Numbered from the stretch's first letter, positions 17,027-25,776 are shown. The stretch: 31,562 bases of DNA from Bacteroidales bacterium UBA4179 (GCA_002381125.1 DFUT01000003.1:10273-41834), one strand, 5' to 3'. The notes: generated from the letters alone by a model not told the origin. Program-made: numbers and translations.

Positions 17027-17908
17027 TTATAAAAGGCTTATTTCTCTTCTGATACAAGCGGCAGTTTCATCACAGGCAGGAACTAATGGCAAACGCAACT
17101 CGTTTTCGATAAATCCCATTTCATGAAGCATGCATTTTACACCGGCCGGATTTCCATCCACAAACAACAAGCGGATAATTTCCGAAAAAACGGCAACATC
17201 TTCCTCGGCTTTCTTTATATTGCCATTTAAGGCCAAATGAACAATTTGAACAAATCTTTTAGGAAAAGCATTCCCCAATACCGATATCACCCCTATGCCT
17301 CCTGCCTTAATGATAGGTAAAGTCATGGCATCATCGCCTGAAATAACCGAAAAACCATTGGGTTTAGCCGCTATAATCCGATTTATTTGCTCTATATTGC
17401 CGGATGCCTCCTTAATTGCTATTACGTTTTTACACTCACGTGCAATACGCAATGTTGTTTCAGCCAAAAGATTTACTCCCGTACGCCCGGGCACGTTATA
17501 AAGAATAATGGGTAAAGGAGAAGCCGCGCTTAATGCACGATAATGTTGAAAAAGTCCCTCCTGCGTAGGTTTATTGTAATAAGGCGTAACCGAAAGTATA
17601 GCACTTACTCCTGTAAAATCGAATGTTTTCAGGGTATGAACCAGTTGAGCAGTATTATTACCCCCAACCCCCATGATTATAGGTATTTTCCCTTCTACGC
17701 GTTTGACGACAAGGCGAACAATCTCTTCGCGTTCTTTTTCTTCCAATGTCGGGGTTTCGGCTGTGGTTCCCAATGCCACAATATAATCTGTCCCACTCGA
17801 AAGCTGGTAATCTATCAACCGTTCCAGAGCTTCAAAATCAACTTTTTTATTTTTTTTGAACGGAGTAATCAATGCTACCCCCATTCCCGAAAATTTATTT
17901 TGCAACAT
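17027..17908 (-). CDS. dapA: 4-hydroxy-tetrahydrodipicolinate synthase
   Basis: It condenses pyruvate with aspartate semialdehyde at the entry to lysine and diaminopimelate synthesis. The 293-residue TIM barrel has the Schiff-base lysine K166 (AIKEASG), Y137 in YNVPGRTG, the T48-T49 pair in GTTAETPTL, and Y110/Y111 near the tetramer interface tyrosine. The usual GTTGES is GTTAET here, a variant common in Bacteroidetes. It stands alone, divergent from the hydG operon. Its 5' leader contains a triple 10-bp repeat (see separate entry). Identity is very secure. Confidence 0.96.
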   Translation of the reverse strand: MLQNKFSGMGVALITPFKKNKKVDFEALERLIDYQLSSGTDYIVALGTTAETPTLEEKEREEIVRLVVKRVEGKIPIIMGVGGNNTAQLVHTLKTFDFTGVSAILSVTPYYNKPTQEGLFQHYRALSAASPLPIILYNVPGRTGVNLLAETTLRIARECKNVIAIKEASGNIEQINRIIAAKPNGFSVISGDDAMTLPIIKAGGIGVISVLGNAFPKRFVQIVHLALNGNIKKAEEDVAVFSEIIRLLFVDGNPAGVKCMLHEMGFIENELRLPLVPACDETAACIRREISLL

Positions 17909-17983
17909 AAAATGATTTATTTCTTACATTTTTCTCAGCAGTTACCGGGAATCTAAACAAAATATCGCTTTTATTTATCTTTG

Positions 17984-18013
17984 TACCCTGTAGTATCCTG
18001 TAGTACCCTGCAA
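17984..18013 (+). repeat. Three tandem 10-bp units in the dapA leader/promoter
   Basis: The units TACCCTGTAG, TATCCTGTAG and TACCCTGCAA follow one another without gaps. The second differs from the first at one base and the third at two. The 10-bp period equals about one DNA helical turn. The repeat begins right next to a plus-strand TATCTTTG box and overlaps the first base pairs of the minus-strand TACCTTTG box of dapA. Confidence 0.75.
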
Positions 18014-18043
18014 AGGTATGAAATTTTACATTTTTCGCACAAA
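18011..18043 (-). promoter_or_regulatory. dapA promoter
   Basis: On the minus strand TACCTTTG (18018 to 18011) is a perfect -7 box, with a perfect TTTG -33 element at 18043-18040, 21 nt upstream. Transcription would start near 18004, giving a leader of about 95 nt that contains the triple 10-bp repeat. Confidence 0.65.
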
Positions 18044-18180
18044 AATATTCCGATAAATATTGACATGCGACAACCCAAGCCGGAATCACAACAAAAATAC
18101 GGTGCTTTAGATGCGAGCAATATCATCTAGCCGTGAAAATCGTTCGCCTGTATTTCCGGTTCCAATTAAAAACGAAAAAG

Positions 18181-18212
18181 TTTGACTTTTAACTCATTAA
18201 TCCTTATTTTTG
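18181..18212 (+). promoter_or_regulatory. hydG-hydF-hydE promoter
   Basis: TTTG at 18181-18184 and TATTTTTG at 18205-18212 are separated by 20 nt, matching both elements of the Bacteroidetes consensus. The expected start is near 18219, about 65 nt before the hydG ATG. Confidence 0.7.
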
Positions 18213-18283
18213 TAAGGAAAAATAGATAGACCAGAATAAGGGGAATATCATCATAATTTTTAAAAAAACTGACGAATAAAAAA

Positions 18284-19705
18284 ATGAAATTTACTCCTGA
18301 AACCTACAAAATTCCCGATATCCCCATGCAACCTTTCATTGATGAAGACGAAATTTGGGAATATCTACACAATACCGTTTCAACAAAAAAACGTGTAAGA
18401 GAAGTAATTGCCAAATCGCTATCGAAACAACGATTGAATTTGGAAGAAGTTGCCGTACTCATCAATGCCAATGACCCGGAAAGCATTCATGAAATCAAAG
18501 AAGGCGCCAAACAGCTCAAAAAAACCATTTACGGCAATCGCATCGTACTCTTCGCACCCCTATATGTAGGCAATAAATGCACCAACAACTGTCTCTATTG
18601 CGGCTTTAGAGCTACAAATAAAGAACAAATCAGGAAAACCCTCTCCGACGAAGAACTCATACATGAAATCGAAGCACTTGAAGATAACGGACAAAAAAGA
18701 TTGATTCTCGTTTATGGCGAACACCCCGAATATAATGCGGAGTACCTTGCACATACCGTCGAAATTGCTTATAGCGTAAAGAAAGGCAAAGGCGAAATCC
18801 GGCGAGTCAATATCAACGCTGCTCCACTCGATATCGAAGGGTTCAGGACCGTAAAAAAAGCAGGAATCGGTACTTATCAAATATTTCAGGAAACCTACCA
18901 TCGCGAAGCATACAAAGGCTACCATCCTTGGGGCAAAAAAGCCGATTACGATTATCGGCTCACTGCACTTGATCGCGCCCAGGAAGCAGGGTTGGATGAC
19001 GTAGGTATCGGTGCACTCATGGGTTTGTACGACTGGCGTTTCGAAGTAATGGCGCTCGTACGCCATACCAATCATCTGGAAGCCTGTTACAATGTTGGGC
19101 CACATACCATCTCATTCCCAAGGATAAAAAATGCTTCTGCCCTAAACATCAACGACACATATTTTGTTTCAGACGAAGAGTTCACACGCCTGATTGCCAT
19201 CCTTCGTCTTGCCGTTCCTTATACGGGAATGATTCTCACTGCACGTGAATCCGAAAAACTTCGCGACGAAATCATTCAATACGGCATATCTCAAATTGAT
19301 GGTGGAACAAAAATCGAAATAGGCAGCTATGTAGAAAAAGAAAAAAACCACAACCTCAACAAAGGGCAATTTAAAATTAACGACGACCGCTCTCTTAATG
19401 AGGTTATCGACGAACTGCTCAATCAGGAAATGCTGCCATCTTTCTGTACCTCATGCTATCGGTTAGGACGAACAGGTGAGCATTTTATGGAATTTTCGGT
19501 ACCGGGATTTATCAAACAATTCTGCACACCCAATGCCATCCTCACATTAGCAGAATATCTCACGGATTATGCACCTGCCGAAACTGCCCAAAAAGGCTGG
19601 GAAGTAATTGATAAAAATCTTAGTGCATTGAGCGAAACCCGACAAAAACAGATCCGTGAAAAGATCGAAAAAATAAAACAGGGCGAAAGAGATTTGTATT
19701 TCTAA
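18284..19705 (+). CDS. hydG: [FeFe]-hydrogenase H-cluster radical SAM maturase HydG
   Basis: HydG cleaves tyrosine with S-adenosylmethionine to make the CO and cyanide ligands of the H-cluster, delivered as an Fe(CO)2(CN) synthon. The 473-residue protein matches the family length. The radical-SAM cluster motif is C99-x3-C103-x2-C106. The HydG-specific C-terminal auxiliary cluster is C388-x2-C391-x22-C414 (CTSCYRLGRTGEHF ... FIKQFC), which separates it from the tyrosine lyase ThiH. It heads a three-gene operon with hydF (13 nt gap) and hydE. All residues needed for function seem present. Confidence 0.96.
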   Translation: MKFTPETYKIPDIPMQPFIDEDEIWEYLHNTVSTKKRVREVIAKSLSKQRLNLEEVAVLINANDPESIHEIKEGAKQLKKTIYGNRIVLFAPLYVGNKCTNNCLYCGFRATNKEQIRKTLSDEELIHEIEALEDNGQKRLILVYGEHPEYNAEYLAHTVEIAYSVKKGKGEIRRVNINAAPLDIEGFRTVKKAGIGTYQIFQETYHREAYKGYHPWGKKADYDYRLTALDRAQEAGLDDVGIGALMGLYDWRFEVMALVRHTNHLEACYNVGPHTISFPRIKNASALNINDTYFVSDEEFTRLIAILRLAVPYTGMILTARESEKLRDEIIQYGISQIDGGTKIEIGSYVEKEKNHNLNKGQFKINDDRSLNEVIDELLNQEMLPSFCTSCYRLGRTGEHFMEFSVPGFIKQFCTPNAILTLAEYLTDYAPAETAQKGWEVIDKNLSALSETRQKQIREKIEKIKQGERDLYF

Positions 19706-19718
19706 GTCTTTATTGAAA

Positions 19719-20984
19719 ATGAATAAAAACAAAGATGAAAATAAGTTCGTCTCTCAATCGAGAAAGGGGATTGAAAGGGTTTATATCGGAATTTTCGGCA
19801 GAGGAAATATCGGAAAGAGTTCACTTATCAATCTGCTGACAGGTCAAGAGATTGCTATTGTGTCGGACGAACCCGGAACAACAACCGATCCTGTAACCAA
19901 AACGGTTGAGATTTTCGGAATCGGGCCGGCTACGTTAATTGATACCGCAGGGATCGACGATCTGAGCACGCTGGGCAGCAAACGGTTTAAAAAGTCGATC
20001 GAAGCTATCAAAAAAGTTGACTGTGCCATTTTGTTAATCGCAGGGAATCAGTTTGGCAGCTACGAGATAGACCTTATCCGCCAATTCGAAAAATCAAACG
20101 TACCTTACCTTATCGTTCACAACAAAAGTGATATTTCGAAAATAGCGACATACACAAAAATCTTCATTAGACAATACACCAACGCTAAAATTATCGATTT
20201 CAGCACACTTCATCCTACCAACAAAGAAGAACTGATCGAAGCTATTAAGGAAATCATTCCCGAAAACGTTTATCAACAAACGTCCCTCATCGGCGATCTG
20301 GTAAAACCCAAGGATATCGTATTGCTTATCACACCTATTGACAGTGAAGCACCCCAAGGACGTATGATTCTACCTCAGAACATGACTATCCGTGATGCGT
20401 TGGACAATCATTGCATCACGATCGTGGTGAAAGAGACCGAACTGGAAGATTTCCTGAAACTCAACATAAAACCAACACTGGCAATCACAGATAGTCGAGT
20501 TTTCGATTATGTCGCCAAAATCCTTCCGGAAGAAATCCCTCTAACGAGTTTCAGTATCGTATTTGCGCGAATGAAAGGCGATTTCGACCAATACATAAAA
20601 GGAATATCCCAAATTCCATTGCTGAAAGATGGCGACAATATTCTTATTCTCGAAAGTTGTACTCATCAGATAAGTTGCGACGACATCGGGCGGGTAAGAA
20701 TTCCAAAATTATTGCAGCAATTCACGGGGAAAAAATTAAATTTTTCCTTTATATCGGGATTATCGGAAATGCCGGAAAAAACAACAAACTTTGCCCTCGT
20801 CATTCAATGTGGCGGCTGCATGATTACTCGAAAACAACTGCTTAACCGAATACGGTCGTTTATCGAAAAAGGTATTCCCGTCACCAATTACGGCATGACA
20901 TTGGCCTACGTCAACGGGATTTTTGAAAGAGCCATAAAACCTTTTGTGAAAAACAAAACGGATTTTTCTTCAAAAGAACAGTAA
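19719..20984 (+). CDS. hydF: [FeFe]-hydrogenase maturation GTPase/scaffold HydF
   Basis: HydF carries the half-built [2Fe] unit and hands it to apo-hydrogenase. The 421-residue protein starts with a GTPase domain: P-loop GRGNIGKS at 27-34, DTAG at 75-78 and NKSD further on. It ends with the cluster-binding part: C314-x-H316 and C364-x2-C367, matching the C-x-H ... C-x2-C pattern of the family. The frame could start at a TTG at 19713, but the ATG at 19719 is preferred. It is followed after 8 nt by hydE. Identity is secure. Confidence 0.96.
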   Translation: MNKNKDENKFVSQSRKGIERVYIGIFGRGNIGKSSLINLLTGQEIAIVSDEPGTTTDPVTKTVEIFGIGPATLIDTAGIDDLSTLGSKRFKKSIEAIKKVDCAILLIAGNQFGSYEIDLIRQFEKSNVPYLIVHNKSDISKIATYTKIFIRQYTNAKIIDFSTLHPTNKEELIEAIKEIIPENVYQQTSLIGDLVKPKDIVLLITPIDSEAPQGRMILPQNMTIRDALDNHCITIVVKETELEDFLKLNIKPTLAITDSRVFDYVAKILPEEIPLTSFSIVFARMKGDFDQYIKGISQIPLLKDGDNILILESCTHQISCDDIGRVRIPKLLQQFTGKKLNFSFISGLSEMPEKTTNFALVIQCGGCMITRKQLLNRIRSFIEKGIPVTNYGMTLAYVNGIFERAIKPFVKNKTDFSSKEQ

Positions 20985-20992
20985 CCCCAACC

Positions 20993-22090
20993 ATGTCTCT
21001 CGACTTCATTTTACAAAAACCCACGCTATCGAAGGACGATTTGATTTTTCTTCTCCAAACAAAGGGAAAAGAAGAACAAACGTTGTTCGACTTTTCCGGA
21101 AAAATCAAGCAGCAGCATGTCGGCAATATCGTATACTTGAGAGGGCTCATCGAATATTCCAACAACTGTCGGAAAAATTGCTATTATTGTGGTATTCGTC
21201 GCTCAAACAACTTGCTTCAACGATATTGCCTCACCGAAGACGAAGTCTTGCAAACGGTACAATTTGCCTATCATCATGGTTACGGCTCCATTGCCATTCA
21301 ATCGGGCGAACTTTCATCAAGAACCTTTATAAATCAAATTGACCGGATTCTCAAAGAAAGCAAACGACTAACCAACGGAGAAATCGGTATCACACTCTCG
21401 TGCGGCGAACAGTCGGAAGAAACTTATCGACGATGGTTCGAGAGCGGAGCCGATCGCTATCTGCTGCGCATCGAAACCTCATCCGAAAAATTGTTCCTCA
21501 AACTGCATCCGCAGGACAAATTGCACCGATTCGCAAACCGACTGAATGCTTTGGAAGCACTTAAAAAAATAGGATATCAGGTGGGAACCGGCGTAATGAT
21601 TGGTTTACCCTTTCAAACCACAGAACATTTGGCCGACGATCTTCTCTTCATGAAAACATTCGACATCGACATGTGCGGCATGGGGCCATATATAGAACAT
21701 CGAGACACACCTCTTTATGCTTACAAAGACCAACTTCTCCCCCTTAAAGAGCGATTGAATTTAAGCTTTAAAATGATTGCCCTTTTACGCATCATGATGC
21801 ACAATATCAATATTGCCGCTACCACGGCTTTACAAGCCATTGAAAAAAATGCCCGTGAAAGAGCCATTCAAATCGGCGCCAATGTTTTGATGCCAAATAT
21901 CACACCCGGCCAATACCAAGACAACTACTTTCTCTACGACAACAAACCCTTATCAGAGAGCCGACCGCAAGACGAATTACACTATCTGGAACAACGACTG
22001 AAAACCATTGATCATGAGATTGGCTATTTTCGGCAAGGAAATTCATTAAACTTTTATTTGAAAAAATCCTTTCCCCTAAATCAAAAATAA
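20993..22090 (+). CDS. hydE: [FeFe]-hydrogenase H-cluster radical SAM maturase HydE
   Basis: HydE is the second radical SAM enzyme of H-cluster assembly and acts on the HydG iron-cysteine product on the way to the bridging dithiolate. The 365-residue protein has the cluster motif C59-x3-C63-x2-C66 (NCRKNCYYCGIRRSN). Further HydE-type patterns are QSGE at about 103 and GTGVMIGLPFQT at about 199. It closes the hydGFE set, so the cell can build an H-cluster. The hydrogenase structural gene is not in this window. The last bases of the gene hold a candidate rnf promoter. Confidence 0.95.
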   Translation: MSLDFILQKPTLSKDDLIFLLQTKGKEEQTLFDFSGKIKQQHVGNIVYLRGLIEYSNNCRKNCYYCGIRRSNNLLQRYCLTEDEVLQTVQFAYHHGYGSIAIQSGELSSRTFINQIDRILKESKRLTNGEIGITLSCGEQSEETYRRWFESGADRYLLRIETSSEKLFLKLHPQDKLHRFANRLNALEALKKIGYQVGTGVMIGLPFQTTEHLADDLLFMKTFDIDMCGMGPYIEHRDTPLYAYKDQLLPLKERLNLSFKMIALLRIMMHNINIAATTALQAIEKNARERAIQIGANVLMPNITPGQYQDNYFLYDNKPLSESRPQDELHYLEQRLKTIDHEIGYFRQGNSLNFYLKKSFPLNQK

Positions 22091-22094
22091 TCCT

Positions 22095-22102
22095 TACCTT
22101 TG
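22095..22102 (+). promoter_or_regulatory. Candidate -7 box for the rseC-rnf operon
   Basis: TACCTTTG at 22095-22102, just after the hydE stop, matches TAnnTTTG fully. The -33 position (TTCC near 22071) is a poor match. It would start transcripts near 22109, about 30 nt before rseC. The rnf genes may therefore be expressed both from here and by read-through from hydGFE. Confidence 0.45.
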
Positions 22103-22140
22103 CCCAAAATTCCAAAAAGATTTCAAAAGCCATTAAATTC

Positions 22141-22572
22141 ATGATTGAACATGAAGGCATTATTGAGCATATAGATGGAAACCACATCAAGGTACGCATT
22201 CTGCAGCAGTCGGCATGCAGTGCTTGTCACGCCAAAGGATATTGTACCGCAGCAGACTCAAGTGAAAAAACCGTTGACATCGTCGATTCTTCCGGCCGGT
22301 TCAAAGTTCATGACCGAGTAACAATAGAGGGCAAAGCATCTCTGGGTTATAAGGCCGTTTTGTGGGCATACGTCATACCTCTTGTCTTGATTGTTGCAAT
22401 GGTAATTCTCTCAACGTATATCTGGCATCTCAATGAAATACAAACGGCTCTTTTGGCTATTTCCATTCTTGCTCCTTATTATGTATTATTATATCTGTTA
22501 AGAAACAAAATGACCAAAATATTTACTTTTACAATTAAAAAAAGCGATTCTACAAATCAATCCTTATTATGA
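22141..22572 (+). CDS. rseC: RseC/MucC-family membrane protein at the head of the rnf operon
   Basis: The 143-residue protein has a soluble N-terminal domain with a cysteine cluster (SACSACHAKGYC at about 23-34), which may bind an Fe-S centre. Two membrane helices follow at about 75-95 and 100-120. In E. coli, RseC with Rnf (Rsx) keeps SoxR reduced. In Bacteroidetes it is commonly found next to rnfB, where it more likely helps Rnf assembly or electron flow; that role is inferred. The stop overlaps the rnfB start as ATGA (22569-22572), so the two are translationally coupled. Confidence 0.85.
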   Translation: MIEHEGIIEHIDGNHIKVRILQQSACSACHAKGYCTAADSSEKTVDIVDSSGRFKVHDRVTIEGKASLGYKAVLWAYVIPLVLIVAMVILSTYIWHLNEIQTALLAISILAPYYVLLYLLRNKMTKIFTFTIKKSDSTNQSLL

Positions 22573-23438
22573 ATGCAATTCTGATAGCTGTTGCTTTATT
22601 GGGAACCATTGGTGCAGTAAGTGCAACGATCCTGTATTTTGTCGGACAAAAATTTAAAGTAATAGAAGATCCTCTCATTGAGCAGGTAAACGACATTTTA
22701 CCCGGGGCCAACTGCGGCGGATGCGGATTCCCCGGCTGCAGGGGCTTTGCTTCGGCGATAGTAAAAGCCGAAACAATGGACGGTTTGTTTTGCCCTGTGG
22801 GAGGACAGGAAACCATGGATAAAATCGCTTCCATTCTGGGGAAGTCGGCTCCTGCCACATCAAAAAAAATTGCCGTTGTACGATGCAACGGCACATGCGA
22901 ATATCGTCCGCAAACCAGTATATACGACGGGGTGCGTAGCTGTGCCATCGAAGCAGCCCTTTACGGAGGCGAAACAGATTGTTTTTTTGGATGTCTCGGT
23001 TTAGGCGATTGTGTTGAAGCCTGCTTGTTTGACGCCATTCACATCAACCCTCAAACCCTTCTTCCCGAAGTGGATGAAGATAAATGTACTGCTTGTGGTG
23101 CCTGCGTGAAAGCTTGCCCGAGAGATATCATCGAGCTTCGCAAGCAGGGTCCGAAATCGCGTCGTATCTTTGTTTCTTGCGTAAACAAAGATAAAGGTGC
23201 TATTGCACGAAAAGCGTGTGAAGTAGCCTGTATCGGTTGCAGCAAATGTTTACAGGTATGTGCGTTTGACGCCATTACCATTGAAAACAATGTGGCTTAT
23301 ATTGATGACGACAAATGTCGCTTATGCCGCAAATGTGTTTCTGTTTGCCCAACCAACTCGATATGGGAACTCAACTTTCCTCCCCGAAAAGAAAAGACAT
23401 CCGCATCTCCAAAAGAAGAAATAAAGAAAACAGTATAA
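22569..23438 (+). CDS. rnfB: Rnf complex subunit B, ferredoxin-side Fe-S protein
   Basis: RnfB takes electrons from ferredoxin at the cytoplasmic face. The 289-residue protein has an N-terminal membrane anchor (3-25) and a 4Fe-4S domain with C49, C52, C57 and C75 (CGGCGFPGC). Four ferredoxin-type cysteine motifs follow (CLGLGDCVEAC, CTACGACVKACP, CIGCSKCLQVC, CRLCRKCVSVCP), enough for several 4Fe-4S clusters in series. A short charged tail ends it. It is the first of six rnf subunits in the order B-C-D-G-E-A, the Bacteroidetes arrangement. Confidence 0.96.
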   Translation: MNAILIAVALLGTIGAVSATILYFVGQKFKVIEDPLIEQVNDILPGANCGGCGFPGCRGFASAIVKAETMDGLFCPVGGQETMDKIASILGKSAPATSKKIAVVRCNGTCEYRPQTSIYDGVRSCAIEAALYGGETDCFFGCLGLGDCVEACLFDAIHINPQTLLPEVDEDKCTACGACVKACPRDIIELRKQGPKSRRIFVSCVNKDKGAIARKACEVACIGCSKCLQVCAFDAITIENNVAYIDDDKCRLCRKCVSVCPTNSIWELNFPPRKEKTSASPKEEIKKTV

Positions 23439-23468
23439 AAAACTGAATCAGGAAAAAACAACCTATAT

Positions 23469-24800
23469 ATGTTAAAAACATTTCGTATTGGCGGCGTACA
23501 TCCGGAAGCGAACAAACTTTCTGCAGGAAAGGCAATACAAAACATCGAAATTCCTGCCGAAGTAAGTATTCCGTTAGCACAACATATTGGTGTGCCCGGC
23601 AAACCCATAGTAAAAAGGGGCGATAAAGTGAAAGTGGGAACACTGATCGGGAAAAGTGCAGGTTTTGTTTCGGCCAATATCCATTCTTCTGTATCGGGAA
23701 CCGTCAAAAAAATCGACAAAGTAGTCGATGCCAGCGGTTACCGTCGCGATGCCGTAATTATCGGTGTCGAAGGCGATGAATGGGAAGATTCCATAGACCG
23801 GTCTGAAACACTAATCAAAGAATGCAATTTATCGCAAAAAGAAATTATCGACAAGATTGCTTCCGCAGGCATTGTAGGAATGGGCGGGGCTATGTTCCCC
23901 ACACACGTAAAACTGATGCCTCCTCCGGGAACAAAAGCCGAGGTGCTCATTATCAACGGTGTCGAATGCGAGCCCTATCTCACTTCCGACCATCAATTAA
24001 TGATGGAAAAGACCGAAGAAATAATAATAGGCACTACCATCTTGATGAAAGCATTAAACGTTTCAAAAGCGATTATCGGAATCGAAAACAATAAAAAAGA
24101 CGCCATCGACAAATTCACACAATACGCAACATCCTATGCAGGCATAAGCATTCAACCGCTGAAAGAGCGTTATCCGCAAGGAGGCGAGAAACAACTGATC
24201 GATGCTTTAATAAAACGTCAGGTACCAAGCGGTGCACTCCCCATCTCGGTAGGAGCCATTGTCCAAAACGTTGGAACAACATTTGCCGTATACGAAGCCG
24301 TACAAAAAAACAAGCCTCTCGTTGAACGCATCGTCACCGTTACGGGAAAAGAAGTCAAAAATCCGTGCAATGTGCGTTCCCGGATAGGGATTTCCTTTAA
24401 AACACTGATCGATTTTGCCGGAGGTTTACCTCAAAACACCGGTAAAATAATCAGTGGCGGTCCCATGATGGGAAAAGCCGTGGCATATACCGATATTCCG
24501 GTAACCAAAGGCACATCGGGAATACTGATCATTCCCTCTTCGAAAGCAAGACGAAAAGCACCGAGTGACTGCATCCGCTGTGCCAAATGCATTCATGTTT
24601 GCCCTATGGGGCTCAACCCTACGCTCCTTATGAATCTCTCGGAGTATTCCGTATGGGATCGAGCCGAAAAAAACCACATTACCGATTGCATCGAATGCGG
24701 GTCATGCAGTTACACCTGCCCGGCAAATCGTCCCTTACTCGATTATATTCGATTGGGAAAAGGGAAAGTAACGGACATCATAAAAGCAAGAAAAAACTAA
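23469..24800 (+). CDS. rnfC: Rnf complex subunit C, NADH-side flavin/Fe-S protein
   Basis: RnfC exchanges electrons with NAD(H) through FMN and passes them on through Fe-S clusters. The 443-residue protein has a barrel-sandwich region at the N-terminus (AQHIGVPGKPIVKRGDKV). It contains the Rossmann-like NADH/FMN part with GMGGAMFPTHVKL near 136-148 and NGVECEPYLTSDH. Two C-terminal 4Fe-4S motifs follow: CIRCAKCIHVCP from C368 and CIECGSCSYTCP from C407. It lacks the long Lys/Ala-rich C-terminal repeat found in enterobacterial RnfC. It lies 10 nt before rnfD. Confidence 0.96.
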   Translation: MLKTFRIGGVHPEANKLSAGKAIQNIEIPAEVSIPLAQHIGVPGKPIVKRGDKVKVGTLIGKSAGFVSANIHSSVSGTVKKIDKVVDASGYRRDAVIIGVEGDEWEDSIDRSETLIKECNLSQKEIIDKIASAGIVGMGGAMFPTHVKLMPPPGTKAEVLIINGVECEPYLTSDHQLMMEKTEEIIIGTTILMKALNVSKAIIGIENNKKDAIDKFTQYATSYAGISIQPLKERYPQGGEKQLIDALIKRQVPSGALPISVGAIVQNVGTTFAVYEAVQKNKPLVERIVTVTGKEVKNPCNVRSRIGISFKTLIDFAGGLPQNTGKIISGGPMMGKAVAYTDIPVTKGTSGILIIPSSKARRKAPSDCIRCAKCIHVCPMGLNPTLLMNLSEYSVWDRAEKNHITDCIECGSCSYTCPANRPLLDYIRLGKGKVTDIIKARKN

Positions 24801-24810
24801 AGAGACAGAT

Positions 24811-25776
24811 ATGGAAAATAAATTGGTTGTATCGCATTCACCGCATATTCATGGCGGGGACAGTATCCCTAAAAATATGTATGGAGTGCTGATTGCCCTC
24901 ATCCCGGCATTTCTGGTATCCTTATATGTATTCCGTTTTGACGCAGCAATTATTACGTTTTTTTCCGTTTTATTCTGCGTCGTGTTCGAATACTCGATTA
25001 CCAAATTCATATTGAAAAAAGAGCCGACAATAAGGGATGGGTCGGCCATACTGACCGGCGTGCTGTTGGCTTTCAATCTCCCTTCGAATCTACCCTTGTG
25101 GATTCTTGCCATTGGCGCTTTGGCTGCCATCGGCATCGGAAAAATGTCATTCGGCGGATTGGGGAACAATATTTTTAATCCGGCATTGGTAGGGCGCATT
25201 TTCCTACTGATTTCTTTTCCTGCACAAATGACCACATGGCCGGTTCCGGCAACCGCCGCCGCAACCGATGCCGTTACCTCGGCAACCGTGTTGGCAAACT
25301 TAAAATTCAACCCCGACAATTTACCCTCCTTGACCCACATGTTTTTGGGAATAGAAGGTGGATCGTTGGGAGAAATAAGTGCATTGGCCCTTTTACTGGG
25401 ACTAGGGTATATGCTTTGGAAAAAAATCATTACCTGGCATATCCCGACTGCCATTCTGGGAACGGTTGCTTTGTTTAGCGGCATTCTTTATCTGGTCAAC
25501 CCCATTCCACTACATCATCCTTTAATTCACCTGTTTTCAGGCGGATTAATGTTGGGAGCTATTTTCATGGCTACCGACTACGTAACATCTCCTTTAACAA
25601 AAAAAGGAATGCTCATTTACGGTTTCTTTATCGGGCTCATCACCATGTGCATCCGTCTATGGGGCGCCTATCCCGAGGGAATGTCGTTTGCCATCGTTCT
25701 CATGAATGGGTTCACACCACTTATCAACTATTATACAACGCCTAAACGATTTGGGGAGGTAAGAAAAAATGGCTAA
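24811..25776 (+). CDS. rnfD: Rnf complex subunit D, membrane flavoprotein
   Basis: RnfD is a multi-helix inner-membrane subunit, related to NqrB, that carries covalent FMN and takes part in ion translocation. The 321-residue protein opens with VSHSPHIHGGDSIPKNMY, the family start, followed by about eight to nine hydrophobic segments. The ApbE-type flavinylation motif is D-A-V-T-S-A-T with T159 as the expected acceptor. GKMSFGGLGNNIFNPALVGR is the conserved central block. Its end overlaps the rnfG start by 8 nt. The strong purine run GGGGAGG (25753-25759) inside its end can serve rnfG as a Shine-Dalgarno site. Confidence 0.95.
   Translation: MENKLVVSHSPHIHGGDSIPKNMYGVLIALIPAFLVSLYVFRFDAAIITFFSVLFCVVFEYSITKFILKKEPTIRDGSAILTGVLLAFNLPSNLPLWILAIGALAAIGIGKMSFGGLGNNIFNPALVGRIFLLISFPAQMTTWPVPATAAATDAVTSATVLANLKFNPDNLPSLTHMFLGIEGGSLGEISALALLLGLGYMLWKKIITWHIPTAILGTVALFSGILYLVNPIPLHHPLIHLFSGGLMLGAIFMATDYVTSPLTKKGMLIYGFFIGLITMCIRLWGAYPEGMSFAIVLMNGFTPLINYYTTPKRFGEVRKNG

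Larger units (their letters stand above)
17909..18283. other. Divergent control region, dapA / hydG
   Basis: These 375 bases hold the dapA promoter (minus strand), the hydG promoter (plus strand), a triple 10-bp direct repeat at 17984-18013, an extra plus-strand -7-like box TATCTTTG at 17976-17983, and a dyad TAGATG-N10-CATCTA at 18108-18129. No ORF of coding character or RNA gene was recognised. Confidence 0.6.

Noticed and set aside
17011..17036. Hairpin overlapping the dapA stop codon (CCTTT ... AAAGG)
   Set aside because: Only a 5-bp stem with mismatched AT extension and no U-run; not a convincing terminator.
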